Source: an uncultured Oscillospiraceae bacterium
GTDB taxonomy: Bacteria > Bacillota > Clostridia > Oscillospirales > Oscillospiraceae
Direction: 5' to 3'
Assembly: GCA_934668295.1 (NCBI GenBank)
Contig: CAKUND010000004.1
Location: 1-28,448, forward strand
DNA: 28,448 nt
The translations under genes were made by a program, and so were the position numbers. The notes under the pieces were generated by a model. It ran no database searches. It saw only the letters and a program-made list of their open reading frames with translations, and had not been told where the DNA came from. The stretch's first letter is position 1, and every line of letters begins with the position of its first letter. Below, piece after piece: positions 7,349 to 14,982 of the stretch.

Positions 7349-8656
7349 GTGGATAACATGGAACGCAGGCAGAACGAGGAGCTGCTGGAGGCGCGCAGAC
7401 TGCGCCGGCAGGAGCAGAAGCGCAGGCTTCTGATGCGTCAGCGGGTGCTGGCGGGTGTTTTGCTTGTGATTTTGATTTTGTCTCTGATCCTCATTCTGCG
7501 CGGCTGCCGCAACCGGCGCGAGCATCCGGAGCTCTACGTCAAAAAGAACAGTGCGCTGGAGCTGCAGACCGAACCGGACGCGACCGTCAACATCGCCGCC
7601 GTCGGCGACATCATGATCACCGACGAGCTGCTTGCCGACGCCAGGCAGCCGGACGGCAGCTATCAGTTTGCTGAAAGCTTTGCTGCCGTGTCCGGCTATA
7701 CGCTCTCGGCGGACTTTAGCATCGGCAATCTGGAGTGCAATTTCTGCGGCGAGCCGTATGCCGGAAAGCCGGATTACCGCGCGCCGGATTCGCTTGCCAT
7801 GACGCTGTCGACCATCGGCTTTGATCTTCTGCAGACAGCAAACACCTGCTCCATCCAGAACGGCCTGTCCGGCCTGCAGAGCACCATCGACACGCTCACA
7901 AGCGTGGGCATCGACCACGCGGGCACCTACGCGAGCGAGACAGAACGCGCGAACAACGGCGGCATCGTGCTCAAGACCGTCAGCGGCATGAAGATCGCGA
8001 TCATCGCCTATACAAAGGGCCTCGGCGGCCTTCAGCTGCCGGAGGGCGCGGAGTACGCGGTGAATCTGCTGTACAAGGATTACAGCACCGACTATAACAA
8101 GCCCGACATGAGCGCCCTTCTGGACTCGGTAGACGCGGCGAAGGCGCTGAAGCCCGACATCATCCTCGTCATGCTCCACTGGGGCAGCGAGGCAACGCTC
8201 GAGCCCACCAAAACGCAGGAGTCCATCGCAAAGCAGATGTTCGAGCGCGGTGCAGATGCGATCATCGGCACGCACAGCCATCTGGTCGGCAGAATGGAGA
8301 CGATGGATATCACGACGGACGACGGAAAGGAAAAGACCTGCTTTGTCGCCTACAGTCTTGGCAACTTCTTCTCCAGTCAGAGCAGCAGCTATGCCAGCGG
8401 CTGTGAGGAATCGGTCATTCTGAATCTGCAGTTCACCAAAAACGGCGAAACGGGCGAGACGGCGCTGACAAATGTGAGCTATACGCCTTTGTATCTGTTT
8501 GACAGAGGCAAGGACGCCGACGGCAGCCGCTATGAGATCCTTCCCATCCGCACGGCCATTGCCTCCGGCCTGTTCCCGAAGGAGACAGAGCGACTGACAA
8601 ACGCCATCAGCCGCCTGCGCACCAGAACAGAATCGGACTTTGACTCCGGCAAATAA
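7349..8656 (+). CDS. CapA-family protein (metallophosphatase fold), membrane-anchored
   Basis: A 435-residue protein with a basic, helical cytoplasmic tip (residues 1-32), one membrane helix (33-51) and a large external domain. That domain shows the CapA/PGA_cap pattern: VNIAAVGDIMITDEL (80-94), the IGNLECNF strand, the IILVMLHWGSEATLEP segment and GTHSHLVGRME. The Asp, Asn and His residues in these motifs are the expected metal-site ligands of a calcineurin-like phosphoesterase. CapA/YwtB proteins are associated with poly-gamma-glutamate capsule synthesis and envelope maintenance; many clostridial members have no other cap genes nearby, as here, so the substrate is uncertain. The start is a GTG: the consensus AAGGAGG at 7335-7341 lies 7 bases before it and is too far from the next ATG at 7358. 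Confidence 0.85.
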   Translation: MDNMERRQNEELLEARRLRRQEQKRRLLMRQRVLAGVLLVILILSLILILRGCRNRREHPELYVKKNSALELQTEPDATVNIAAVGDIMITDELLADARQPDGSYQFAESFAAVSGYTLSADFSIGNLECNFCGEPYAGKPDYRAPDSLAMTLSTIGFDLLQTANTCSIQNGLSGLQSTIDTLTSVGIDHAGTYASETERANNGGIVLKTVSGMKIAIIAYTKGLGGLQLPEGAEYAVNLLYKDYSTDYNKPDMSALLDSVDAAKALKPDIILVMLHWGSEATLEPTKTQESIAKQMFERGADAIIGTHSHLVGRMETMDITTDDGKEKTCFVAYSLGNFFSSQSSSYASGCEESVILNLQFTKNGETGETALTNVSYTPLYLFDRGKDADGSRYEILPIRTAIASGLFPKETERLTNAISRLRTRTESDFDSGK

Positions 8657-8664
8657 AACGAACC

Positions 8665-8695
8665 GCCCGCTGCCGCACGGCAGCGGGCAATTTTT
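8665..8695 (+). terminator. Intrinsic terminator after the CapA-like gene
   Basis: A 10-bp stem GCCCGCTGCC (8665-8674) with GGCAGCGGGC (8679-8688) and a GCAC loop is followed by AATTTTTG. It is a strong rightward terminator 9 bases after the stop codon. Confidence 0.93.
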
Positions 8696-8747
8696 GTGCA
8701 GTTTTGTGGATTGTTGTTGGATTTCCCCGTTTTGATACGGAATTCTC

Positions 8748-8776
8748 TTTTCATTGCGGCGGGGATGTGCTATACT
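8748..8776 (+). promoter_or_regulatory. Sigma-A promoter for the Gfo/Idh/MocA gene
   Basis: TTTTCA (8748-8753), 17 bases, then TATACT (8771-8776) with TGC immediately upstream form an extended -10. It lies 50 bases before the start codon and is the third instance of the TGCTATACTA 10-mer in this part of the window. Confidence 0.7.
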
Positions 8777-8825
8777 AAAACAGACCGCTGTGGGCGGGAT
8801 ATGGATTTATAAAGGAGCGAAGCAT

Positions 8826-9878
8826 ATGAAAAAGTTACGTTGGGGCGTGATTGGGGCCGGCGGCATTGCGGATCGCAGAACGATCCCCGGCATGATGCTG
8901 GCCAAAAACGCGGAGCTCATCGCCGTTATGGACATCAATGCCGAGCAGGTCGAAAAGATCCGGCAGAAATACGGCGCAAAGCGCGGCTATACGAAGGAGG
9001 AGGAGCTGCTGGCAGACCCGGAGGTCGACGCCGTCTATATCGCGACGCCCATCGTCCTGCACGCAAAGCAGGCCAAGCTGGCTGCTGACTACGGCAAGGA
9101 TATCCTGATCGAAAAGCCGCTGGCCATGACGTCCGACGAAGGGCAGGAGGTCATTGACTACTGTGCGCGCAAGGGCGTGAAGATCGCGGCGGGCTTCATG
9201 ATGCGCTTCGGCTCGCATGTCATGAGCATGAAAAAGGCCATCGCCGAGGGAAAAATCGGCACGGTCGTGTCCGGCTATTCGCAGTTTACGCTCTGGCTCC
9301 CGTATGAGCCCGGCAACTGGCGGCAGTGCAAGGCCAAGGCAGGCGGCGGCGCGATGATGGATCTGTCCGTCCACACCATTGACCTCATGGAATACATCAC
9401 CGGCATGCGCGTGACCGAGGTCGCGTCCATGAACGAAAAGATCGCCTTCCCTGAGCCGCAGTATGACGTGGAGGATACGTCTACCATCCTCATGCGCATG
9501 GAAAACGGCGCGCAGTGCGTCGTGCAGTCGAACTTCAACATCCCGGACGAGGCGTCCAAATGGCGCGTCGAGTTTTTCGGCACGAAGGGCCGTCTTCTGG
9601 GCGACACGATGATCGGCCAGATCGACGGCGGCAGGCTGAACGCTGTATTCATTGACAAAAACGTCGCCTATTCTGCCGAGCAGACCCATGCCGACGATGC
9701 CGGCATCGAGATCCCAGGCGATTTCGGCAACATGTACACCCGCGAGATCGAGAGCTTCTCGGACTCCATTCTGAATGACAAGCCCCTCGTCGTGCCCGCG
9801 TCCGACGCCGTGCATGTCCAGCGCATCATGGAAAAGGCCTACGCCAGCGGCGAAGAACTGAAAATCATGAAAATCTGA
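8826..9878 (+). CDS. Gfo/Idh/MocA-family NAD(P)-dependent oxidoreductase
   Basis: A 350-residue protein with an N-terminal Rossmann fold (GVIGAGGIA, residues 7-15), the family signature IEKPLAM with the conserved Lys97, and the catalytic-domain segment GGGAMMDLSVHTIDL containing Asp179 and His183. These are the typical active-site residues of sugar, inositol or glucose-fructose oxidoreductases. The length is typical. Substrates are usually cyclic sugars, inositols or sugar acids and cannot be narrowed from sequence alone. The start at 8826 has AAAGGAG at 8811-8817 and a promoter at 8748-8776. The gene converges on the AraC-type regulator, with only 5 bases between the stop codons and no terminator, so the two transcripts may overlap. 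The context suggests carbohydrate or polyol use. Confidence 0.88.
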   Translation: MKKLRWGVIGAGGIADRRTIPGMMLAKNAELIAVMDINAEQVEKIRQKYGAKRGYTKEEELLADPEVDAVYIATPIVLHAKQAKLAADYGKDILIEKPLAMTSDEGQEVIDYCARKGVKIAAGFMMRFGSHVMSMKKAIAEGKIGTVVSGYSQFTLWLPYEPGNWRQCKAKAGGGAMMDLSVHTIDLMEYITGMRVTEVASMNEKIAFPEPQYDVEDTSTILMRMENGAQCVVQSNFNIPDEASKWRVEFFGTKGRLLGDTMIGQIDGGRLNAVFIDKNVAYSAEQTHADDAGIEIPGDFGNMYTREIESFSDSILNDKPLVVPASDAVHVQRIMEKAYASGEELKIMKI

Positions 9879-9883
9879 GGTTT

Positions 9884-10825
9884 TTACGGGATCTCCAGCG
9901 CGTCCAGCAGCGTCCGGCACTCGCCGGGCGTCAGGATGCGCTGCGCTGTACGCGGATCCTCCGCGGACGGCGCGCAGCTCGGATCCGGGCGGTTTTCCAG
10001 CAGCCACTGCCGCGGCGTCATGCCGAGATTCTTCTGAAAGCTCCGGTTCAGATACTTGGGGTCGGAGAAGCCGCAGGCATAGGCCGCGTCGGTCAGCGTC
10101 GTATCCGACTGGCGCAGCAGGAGCATTGCCGCCTCCAGACGCAGCCGGCCCAGATAGTCCTGAAATGGGATATGCAGCTGTTCGCGGAACAGGTGCGACA
10201 GATAGGTCGGCGTCAGCCCCTCCCGCTTTGCGATCTCGCTGAGGCGGACGGGCTCGGAATAGTGCGTTTCCAGATCGTGCAGGATGCGGTGCATCCGCTC
10301 GGCGTTGCGCGTCTGCGTCATGTTTTCCGTGTCGCTCAGCACGCGGTACGGCGTTCCGCCCAGCAGGATCGCAAAGATCGCGTTGATCTGCGCCATGCAG
10401 GAAAACGGCGATTCCGGCGTATCGCGCAGATAGGCGGACAGCGCCAGCAGCATGGCATGTCGGAGCGCCGTCAGCTGCGCTTGCGCCAGACAGGAGGACA
10501 GGCCCCGGCAGCCGAAGCGGATGCTGCGGATCTGCGGATAGAACCGGGCGCAGAAGCTGTTGGAGATCTGCAGCGTCAGGAGTCTTACGGGCGCGCCGGA
10601 GGCGCAGAGCTCATGGCTGCTGCCCGCGTCGAACAGCAGAATTTCATTGGGCCCCGCCTCAAAGCTCTGACGGTCGGTGCTGACGCGGCAGCTGCCGCTC
10701 AGCACAAAGCACAGCTCCAGCTCTTTATGCAGGTGCATGGGGCGGTATACCATGTCGACGATAAACATGGTGCAGTCCGCCAGCTTGGAATGGGAGATCA
10801 GCTCATATTCATTATAAAGTTCCAT
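9884..10825 (-). CDS. AraC-family transcriptional regulator with cupin-type sensor domain
   Basis: A 313-residue regulator. Residues 20-100 form a cupin-like ligand-binding domain (YRPMHLHKELELCFVLSG and GPNEILLFDAGSSHEL). The C-terminal AraC DNA-binding domain has two helix-turn-helix units: VRLSEIAKREGLTPTYLSHL (193-212), and LTDAAYACGFSDPKYLNRSF (244-263) followed by the family motif KNLGMTPRQW. Such proteins sense a sugar or related metabolite and control adjacent catabolic genes. It is divergent from the PfkB/MtlD-like pair, which is the likely target. The ATG at 10825 is preferred because the cupin follows at normal distance. Only a weak GGTGAAAAG precedes it, and an upstream in-frame start cannot be excluded. 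The roughly 40 residues after the HTH domain are an unassigned tail. Confidence 0.88.
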   Translation of the reverse strand: MELYNEYELISHSKLADCTMFIVDMVYRPMHLHKELELCFVLSGSCRVSTDRQSFEAGPNEILLFDAGSSHELCASGAPVRLLTLQISNSFCARFYPQIRSIRFGCRGLSSCLAQAQLTALRHAMLLALSAYLRDTPESPFSCMAQINAIFAILLGGTPYRVLSDTENMTQTRNAERMHRILHDLETHYSEPVRLSEIAKREGLTPTYLSHLFREQLHIPFQDYLGRLRLEAAMLLLRQSDTTLTDAAYACGFSDPKYLNRSFQKNLGMTPRQWLLENRPDPSCAPSAEDPRTAQRILTPGECRTLLDALEIP

Positions 10826-10874
10826 TCTTTTCACCAAAACGCATCTTTGTCGGGCGGCAGGCGCAGCTTCATCG

Positions 10875-10903
10875 GTGATAAGCCTGCCCCGTTCCTTCAT
10901 AAT
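10875..10903 (+). promoter_or_regulatory. Candidate promoter for the PfkB/MtlD-like operon
   Basis: GTGATA (10875-10880), 17 bases, then CATAAT (10898-10903) make a weak sigma-A-like promoter, as expected for an activator-dependent gene. It lies in the 141-base gap shared with the divergent AraC gene. Confidence 0.4.
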
Positions 10904-10934
10904 AACAGCAGCCGGAACAAAAAACAAGGGAATC

Positions 10935-10950
10935 CGGGCCGCACGGCCCG
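10935..10950 (+). promoter_or_regulatory. GC palindrome in the leader of the PfkB gene
   Basis: CGGGCCG (10935-10941) and CGGCCCG (10944-10950) are reverse complements around a CA centre, a few bases before the AGGGAGG ribosome binding site. It could be an operator or a short leader hairpin. No T run follows, so it is not a terminator. Confidence 0.4.
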
Positions 10951-10966
10951 AAAACAGGGAGGAAAT

Positions 10967-11971
10967 ATGAAAAAAGGCATTTGTTGTGCAGGCAATATGA
11001 TCGTGGATATCACCTATCCCATCGAAACCTGGCCGAAGCAGAATGAGCTGACGCACATCACCGAGGGCATCACGCGCTCCACCGGCGGCTCGGTCTGCAA
11101 TACCATTTCCGATCTCGCGCGGCTCGATCCAGAGCTGCCGCTCGTGGCCTCCGGCTTTGCCGGACACGATGCGGAGGGCGATTTTGTCCTGCAGGAGATG
11201 GGAAAATACAAGAATATCGATTGCTCCATGGTTCGGCGCAGCGGCGATACGTCGTTTACGGCTGTCATGTCGAACAATCAGACGAAGGAGCGCACGTTCT
11301 TCCAATATGCGGGCGGCAACGCCCATTACGGAGAGGACGACATTGACTGGGATAAGCTGAACGTCGATATTTTCCACATCGGCTATATTCTCCTGCTGCC
11401 GCATCTGGACGAGCCGGACGCGGAATACGGCACAAAGATGGCAAGACTTCTGCACCGGGCGCAGAAGGCCGGCATGAAAACGTCCATCGACGTTGTCTCC
11501 GAGGCCGGCGAGCGCTTTGCGCGGCTGGTCACCCCGGCGCTCAAATATACCGACTACTGCATCATCAACGAGCTGGAGTCACAGCAGACCACGGGCGTTT
11601 TGCTGCGTGGGGAAGACGGTGCGCTGCATGTGGAGAACATGAAAGCCGCTCTGCAGAAGCTCCACGAACTGGGCGTGGCCAAATGGGCCGTTATCCACTG
11701 CCCGGAGATCGGCTGCGGCATGGACGAGCACGGCAATTACTATGAATTTGAGAGCCTGAAGCTCCCGAAGGGCTATATCAAGGGCACCGTCGGCGCGGGC
11801 GACGCGTTCTGCGCGGGCGTTCTGTACGCGGCAGAGACCGGTATGCCGCTGCAGGAGGCGCTGAAGCTCGGCGCGTGCAGCGCGGCAGCATCTTTAAGCA
11901 CCGTCAGCGCGTCGGATGGCGTGGGGACAAAGGACGAGGTTTTGAAGCTCTATGAGCTTTACGGAAAATAA
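10967..11971 (+). CDS. PfkB-family carbohydrate kinase
   Basis: A 334-residue ribokinase-like sugar kinase. PfkB signature 1 is represented by STGGSVCNTISDLARL (about 38-53), with the di-glycine hinge. Signature 2 is GTVGAGDAFCAGVLYA (273-288), whose Asp279 is the expected catalytic base; most relatives have DTxGAGD, here the first residue is Gly. The N-terminal ICCAGNMIVDI strand matches family expectations. The substrate is a sugar, sugar phosphate or nucleoside. Its immediate partner 16 bases downstream is a mannitol-1-phosphate-dehydrogenase-like protein, so a role in phosphorylating a polyol or ketose in that pathway is an inference only. The start at 10967 has AGGGAGG directly upstream. 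It is probably controlled by the divergent AraC protein. Confidence 0.87.
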   Translation: MKKGICCAGNMIVDITYPIETWPKQNELTHITEGITRSTGGSVCNTISDLARLDPELPLVASGFAGHDAEGDFVLQEMGKYKNIDCSMVRRSGDTSFTAVMSNNQTKERTFFQYAGGNAHYGEDDIDWDKLNVDIFHIGYILLLPHLDEPDAEYGTKMARLLHRAQKAGMKTSIDVVSEAGERFARLVTPALKYTDYCIINELESQQTTGVLLRGEDGALHVENMKAALQKLHELGVAKWAVIHCPEIGCGMDEHGNYYEFESLKLPKGYIKGTVGAGDAFCAGVLYAAETGMPLQEALKLGACSAAASLSTVSASDGVGTKDEVLKLYELYGK

Positions 11972-11987
11972 AGAAAGAGGTCAGAGT

Positions 11988-13202
11988 ATGAAACAGGCAG
12001 TTATGTACGGCGGCGGCAACATTGGCCGCGGCTTTATCGGCGCAACGCTCAGCCAGTCCGGCTACGAGGTCACGTTCATCGATGTGGCCGAGCCGGTCGT
12101 CAAGGCGCTGCAGGAAAAGGAGCAGTACCCCGTCCGCTATGTCTCGAGCGAGGGACATGAGGACGTCACGATCGAGCACGTGACCGCGGTCAACGGCAAC
12201 GATCAGGAGGCGGCCTCCGAGGCGATCGCCAACTGCGACATCATGGCGACGGCAGTCGGTGCGAGAATTCTCAAGTTCATCGTCGGCAACATCGTTGCGG
12301 GGCTCAGAAAGCGCTGGGCGCGGGACGACCGTCCGCTCAACATCATCATCTGCGAAAACCTGATGGACGCGAATAAGGTCATGGAGGGCATGCTCAAAGA
12401 CCTTCTGACCGACGAGGAAAAGAAGCATTTTGATGAAAAGGTCGGCCTGGTCGAAGCGTCCATCGGACGCATGGTGCCGGTGCAGACCGAGGAGATGAAG
12501 GACGGCGACCCGATGCGCGTCTGCGTTGAGCGCTACGGCTTCCTGCCGGTCGACAAGGCTGCGTTCAAGGGTGAAATTCCCGAGATCACGAACATGGTGC
12601 CGTTTGAGCCGTTTGATTTCTATATCAAGCGCAAACTGTACGTCCACAACATGGGCCACGCGACCTGCGCGTATCTCGGCGGCTATGAGGGCCGGAAATA
12701 TATCTATCAGTCCATCGACGATCCCGAAATTCTGAATATCGTGCAGAACGCCATGCTGGAAAGCGCACTGGCGCTTTCCAAGAAGTACGGCGTCGAGCTG
12801 GACAGCCTGATGCTGCACATCACGGATCTGCTCGGCCGCTTCCGCAACGCGGCGCTGAAGGACACCTGCAAGCGCGTCGGCGGCGACCCGACGAGAAAGC
12901 TCGGCGCGGCTGACCGTCTGATCGGCTCGAGCCTGCTGTGCCTCGAGCAGGGTGTGAAGCCCGCGTATATCGCCGTCGGCGCAGCCGGCGCGGTGTACCG
13001 CTATCTGAACGAGGCAGGCATCGAGCAGTCGAAGGAGGAGGCCGCCAAGGTGCTGAAGGAGGTCTCCGGTCTGGAGGCCGATTCGGAGCTGGCCGGAATG
13101 ATCCTCGACATGTACGCCTACTTCCTCGAGGGCGAGCCCGTCGCCGCTCTGCGCCGTGCCGCGCAGGCCGCCAAGACCGCCGGTCTCGGCAGGATCATCT
13201 AA
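11988..13202 (+). CDS. Mannitol-1-phosphate 5-dehydrogenase-like, polyol-specific long-chain dehydrogenase
   Basis: A 404-residue NAD-dependent dehydrogenase of the mannitol/polyol long-chain family. The N-terminal YGGGNIGRGFIG (7-18) is the MtlD-type nucleotide-binding loop. The catalytic signature K-x4-N-x2-H appears as KLYVHNMGH, with Lys216, Asn221 and His224. The middle segments ICENLMDANKVMEG and VEASIGRMVP are also typical of MtlD. MtlD converts mannitol 1-phosphate to fructose 6-phosphate. No mannitol PTS genes lie in the window and the partner is a PfkB kinase, so the true substrate may be another hexitol or pentitol phosphate. It is therefore not given the symbol mtlD. An AAGAGG site precedes the ATG, and a strong terminator follows the stop. 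Confidence 0.85.
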   Translation: MKQAVMYGGGNIGRGFIGATLSQSGYEVTFIDVAEPVVKALQEKEQYPVRYVSSEGHEDVTIEHVTAVNGNDQEAASEAIANCDIMATAVGARILKFIVGNIVAGLRKRWARDDRPLNIIICENLMDANKVMEGMLKDLLTDEEKKHFDEKVGLVEASIGRMVPVQTEEMKDGDPMRVCVERYGFLPVDKAAFKGEIPEITNMVPFEPFDFYIKRKLYVHNMGHATCAYLGGYEGRKYIYQSIDDPEILNIVQNAMLESALALSKKYGVELDSLMLHITDLLGRFRNAALKDTCKRVGGDPTRKLGAADRLIGSSLLCLEQGVKPAYIAVGAAGAVYRYLNEAGIEQSKEEAAKVLKEVSGLEADSELAGMILDMYAYFLEGEPVAALRRAAQAAKTAGLGRII

Positions 13203-13215
13203 ACACACCAAAAAT

Positions 13216-13255
13216 GCCCCCGCTTTCCGGAAGCCGGAAGGCGGGGGCGTTTTTT
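13216..13255. terminator. Bidirectional intrinsic terminator between convergent genes
   Basis: A stem of about 15 bp, GCCCCCGCTTTCCGG (13216-13230) with CCGGAAGGCGGGGGC (13234-13248) and one G-U pair, is followed rightward by GTTTTTTAG. On the leftward strand the hairpin is followed by ATTTTTGG. It ends both the MtlD-like transcript and the COG2509 transcript. Confidence 0.92.
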
Positions 13256-13259
13256 AGTT

Positions 13260-14636
13260 TCACGCTTCGCGCTGCTGCGCGAGGTGCCGTGCGACGTAGA
13301 CGCCGCTGGCAGAGGCGTGGGACAGGGAATGGGTGATGCCGCTGCCGTCGCCGATGATGAACAGGCCCTTGTGTACCGTCTCCAGATTTTCGTCGACGGA
13401 GACCTCCATGTTGTAGAACTTGACCTCGACGCCATAAAGGAGCGTATCGTCGTTCGCCGTTCCGGGAGCAATTTTGTCGAGCGCGTAGATCATCTCGATG
13501 ATGCCGTCGAGAATGCGCTTCGGGATGACCAGCGACAGATCGCCCGGCGTGGCCGTCAGCGTCGGGGTGACAAAGGATTTGTCGATGCGCTTCTGCGTCG
13601 AGCGCTGGCCGCGGATCAGATCGCCGAAGCGCTGCACCATTACACCGCCGCCCAGCATGTTCGAAAGCCGTGCGATGGACTCACCGTAGCCGTTGGAGTC
13701 CTTGAAGGGCTCCGTAAAGTGCTTGGAGACGAGCAGGGCGAAGTTCGTGTTCTCGGTCTGCTTGGCCGGATCCTCATAGCTGTGGCCGTTGACGGTCACG
13801 ATGCCGTTTGTGTTCTCCGTCACGACCGCGCCCTTCGGGTTCATGCAGAACGTGCGCACGAGATCCTGATATTTTTCGGTCTTGTAGACGATCTTGCTCT
13901 CGTAGAGCTCGTCGGTCAGGTGCTTGAAGATCTCGGCAGGCAGCTCGACGCGCACGCCGATATCGACGCGGTTGGACTTCGTCTCAATGTCCAGCTCGCG
14001 GCACACGCTCTCCATCCACTTGCTGCCGCTGCGGCCGACGGAGATGATACACTGCGCACAGGTAAAGCTTCCCTGATCGGTCACGATCTCATAGCCGCCG
14101 TCTGTGGTCAGCACCTGCCGCACGGGCGTGCGGAAATAAAAATCGACCTTCTGCTCCAGCTCGGCAAAGAGGTTTTTCAGCACGACAAAATTGATATCTG
14201 TCCCGAGATGCCGGACGGACGCGTCGAGCAGATGCAGATTGCACTGCAGGCAGCGGGTCTTGAACGCGCTGTTGGCCGTGGAATACAGCTTCGTATGTTC
14301 GCCGCCGTGGCTGACGTTGATCTCGTCAACATAGTGCATCAGCTCCATGGCCTGCTTCTTGCCGATATACTCATAGAGCGTGCCGCCGAAGTCGTTCGTC
14401 AGATTATACTTGCCGTCGGAAAACGCGCCCGCGCCGCCGAAGCCGTTCATGATCGCGCACGTCGGACAGCCGATGCAGTGCCGGACGTTTTTGCCGTCAA
14501 TGGGACATCTGCGCTTTTCGAGCGGCTGGCCTTCTTCAAACACCGCGATCTTTTTCTCCGGACAGAGCTTCGACAGCTCATACGCCGAGAAAATCCCGCC
14601 GGGGCCTGCGCCGATGATAATGACATCATACTGCAT
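13260..14636 (-). CDS. FAD-dependent oxidoreductase of the COG2509 type with four-cysteine motif
   Basis: A 458-residue flavoprotein. An FAD-binding Rossmann motif DVIIIGAGPGGIFSAYEL opens at residue 4. A cysteine cluster follows: Cys44, Cys54, Cys57 and Cys60, in CPIDGKNVRHCIGCPTC. Next comes NGFGGAGAFSDGKYNL, the typical signature of the NAD(FAD)-utilising dehydrogenase group COG2509. The C-terminal GLFIIGDGSGITHSLSHASA is the second FAD-contact motif, and the preceding region matches HI0933/COG2509 proteins. The four cysteines suggest a metal or Fe-S site, though none has been assigned to my knowledge. The biological substrate is unknown. The start at 14636 is set by the Rossmann fold and an AGAAAGGATG site. 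The leader upstream (14637-14858) appears to contain two GC hairpins and a promoter. Confidence 0.83.
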   Translation of the reverse strand: MQYDVIIIGAGPGGIFSAYELSKLCPEKKIAVFEEGQPLEKRRCPIDGKNVRHCIGCPTCAIMNGFGGAGAFSDGKYNLTNDFGGTLYEYIGKKQAMELMHYVDEINVSHGGEHTKLYSTANSAFKTRCLQCNLHLLDASVRHLGTDINFVVLKNLFAELEQKVDFYFRTPVRQVLTTDGGYEIVTDQGSFTCAQCIISVGRSGSKWMESVCRELDIETKSNRVDIGVRVELPAEIFKHLTDELYESKIVYKTEKYQDLVRTFCMNPKGAVVTENTNGIVTVNGHSYEDPAKQTENTNFALLVSKHFTEPFKDSNGYGESIARLSNMLGGGVMVQRFGDLIRGQRSTQKRIDKSFVTPTLTATPGDLSLVIPKRILDGIIEMIYALDKIAPGTANDDTLLYGVEVKFYNMEVSVDENLETVHKGLFIIGDGSGITHSLSHASASGVYVARHLAQQREA

Positions 14637-14742
14637 GAAAAATTCATCCTTTCTATAGGGGATATCCTGAATCCGCTTATCCGCATTCCAAAACACGCAC
14701 GATCCTGGCAGGCAGCTGTAAATCTGCGCAGTATTTCTGTAG

Positions 14743-14764
14743 GGGCCGACGACTCTGTCGGCCC
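14743..14764. repeat. REP-like palindrome, unit 1
   Basis: GGGCCGAC (14743-14750) and GTCGGCCC (14757-14764) form a perfect 8-bp stem with a 6-base loop, followed by TT. It has the same size and architecture as the palindrome at 14816-14837, with the C/G pair at one stem position swapped on both arms. Confidence 0.6.
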
Positions 14765-14815
14765 TTAAAATGTTGCGAATTCATCGGAGATTTCCGAGAA
14801 ACCACCGCATTCTGC

Positions 14816-14837
14816 GGGCGGACAGCGTCGTCCGCCC
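14816..14837. repeat. REP-like palindrome, unit 2
   Basis: GGGCGGAC (14816-14823) and GTCCGCCC (14830-14837) form an 8-bp stem with a 6-base loop, followed by TT. The 11-mer CTGCGGGCGGA starting at 14812, together with the ending CCGCCCTT, recurs at 19377-19403. Confidence 0.6.
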
Positions 14838-14858
14838 TTGCGGGTCGCCCGCCGGTGC

Positions 14859-14888
14859 ATTATATCATACCGCCGTCCGCATCTGCAA
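14859..14888 (-). promoter_or_regulatory. Candidate promoter for the COG2509 gene
   Basis: On the leftward strand, TTGCAG (14883-14888), 18 bases, then a perfect TATAAT (14859-14864) with an upstream TGA (extended -10). The start codon lies about 220 bases downstream, so the leader would include both REP-like hairpins. Confidence 0.55.
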
Positions 14889-14931
14889 GCGAAACGGCCA
14901 TAGAAAGCGCGAATGGCCGTTATAAGCGCAT

Positions 14932-14963
14932 AAAAGATCCGCACCCGGTCAAGGTGCGGATCT
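14932..14963 (-). terminator. Intrinsic terminator for the zinc-ribbon gene
   Basis: AGATCCGCACC (14935-14945) pairs with GGTGCGGATCT (14953-14963), an 11-bp stem with a 7-base loop. On the leftward strand it is followed by TTTATGCGC, a short T tract. It lies 19 bases after the stop at 14983. Confidence 0.8.
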
Positions 14964-14982
14964 CTGGTCAGCAGATAGAAAC

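Larger units (their letters stand above)
14637..14982. other. 346-base intergenic region with promoter, paired hairpins and terminator
   Basis: No gene is apparent. It holds, on the leftward strand, a terminator for the zinc-ribbon gene (14932-14963), a 9-bp stem hairpin (14893-14901 with 14913-14921), a candidate promoter (14859-14888) and two GC-rich hairpins (14743-14764 and 14816-14837) that would be transcribed in the leader of the COG2509 gene. Confidence 0.6.

Noticed and set aside
11904..13211. Leftward open frame of 435 codons
   Set aside because: It is antisense to the MtlD-like gene and overlaps the end of the PfkB gene; there are no recognisable motifs.
13284..14768. Rightward open frame of 494 codons
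   Set aside because: It is antisense to the COG2509 flavoprotein, has no ribosome binding site and shows composition typical of a mirror frame.
14743..14837. CRISPR array
   Set aside because: Only two palindromic units with different stems and no regular spacer pattern; no cas genes are present.
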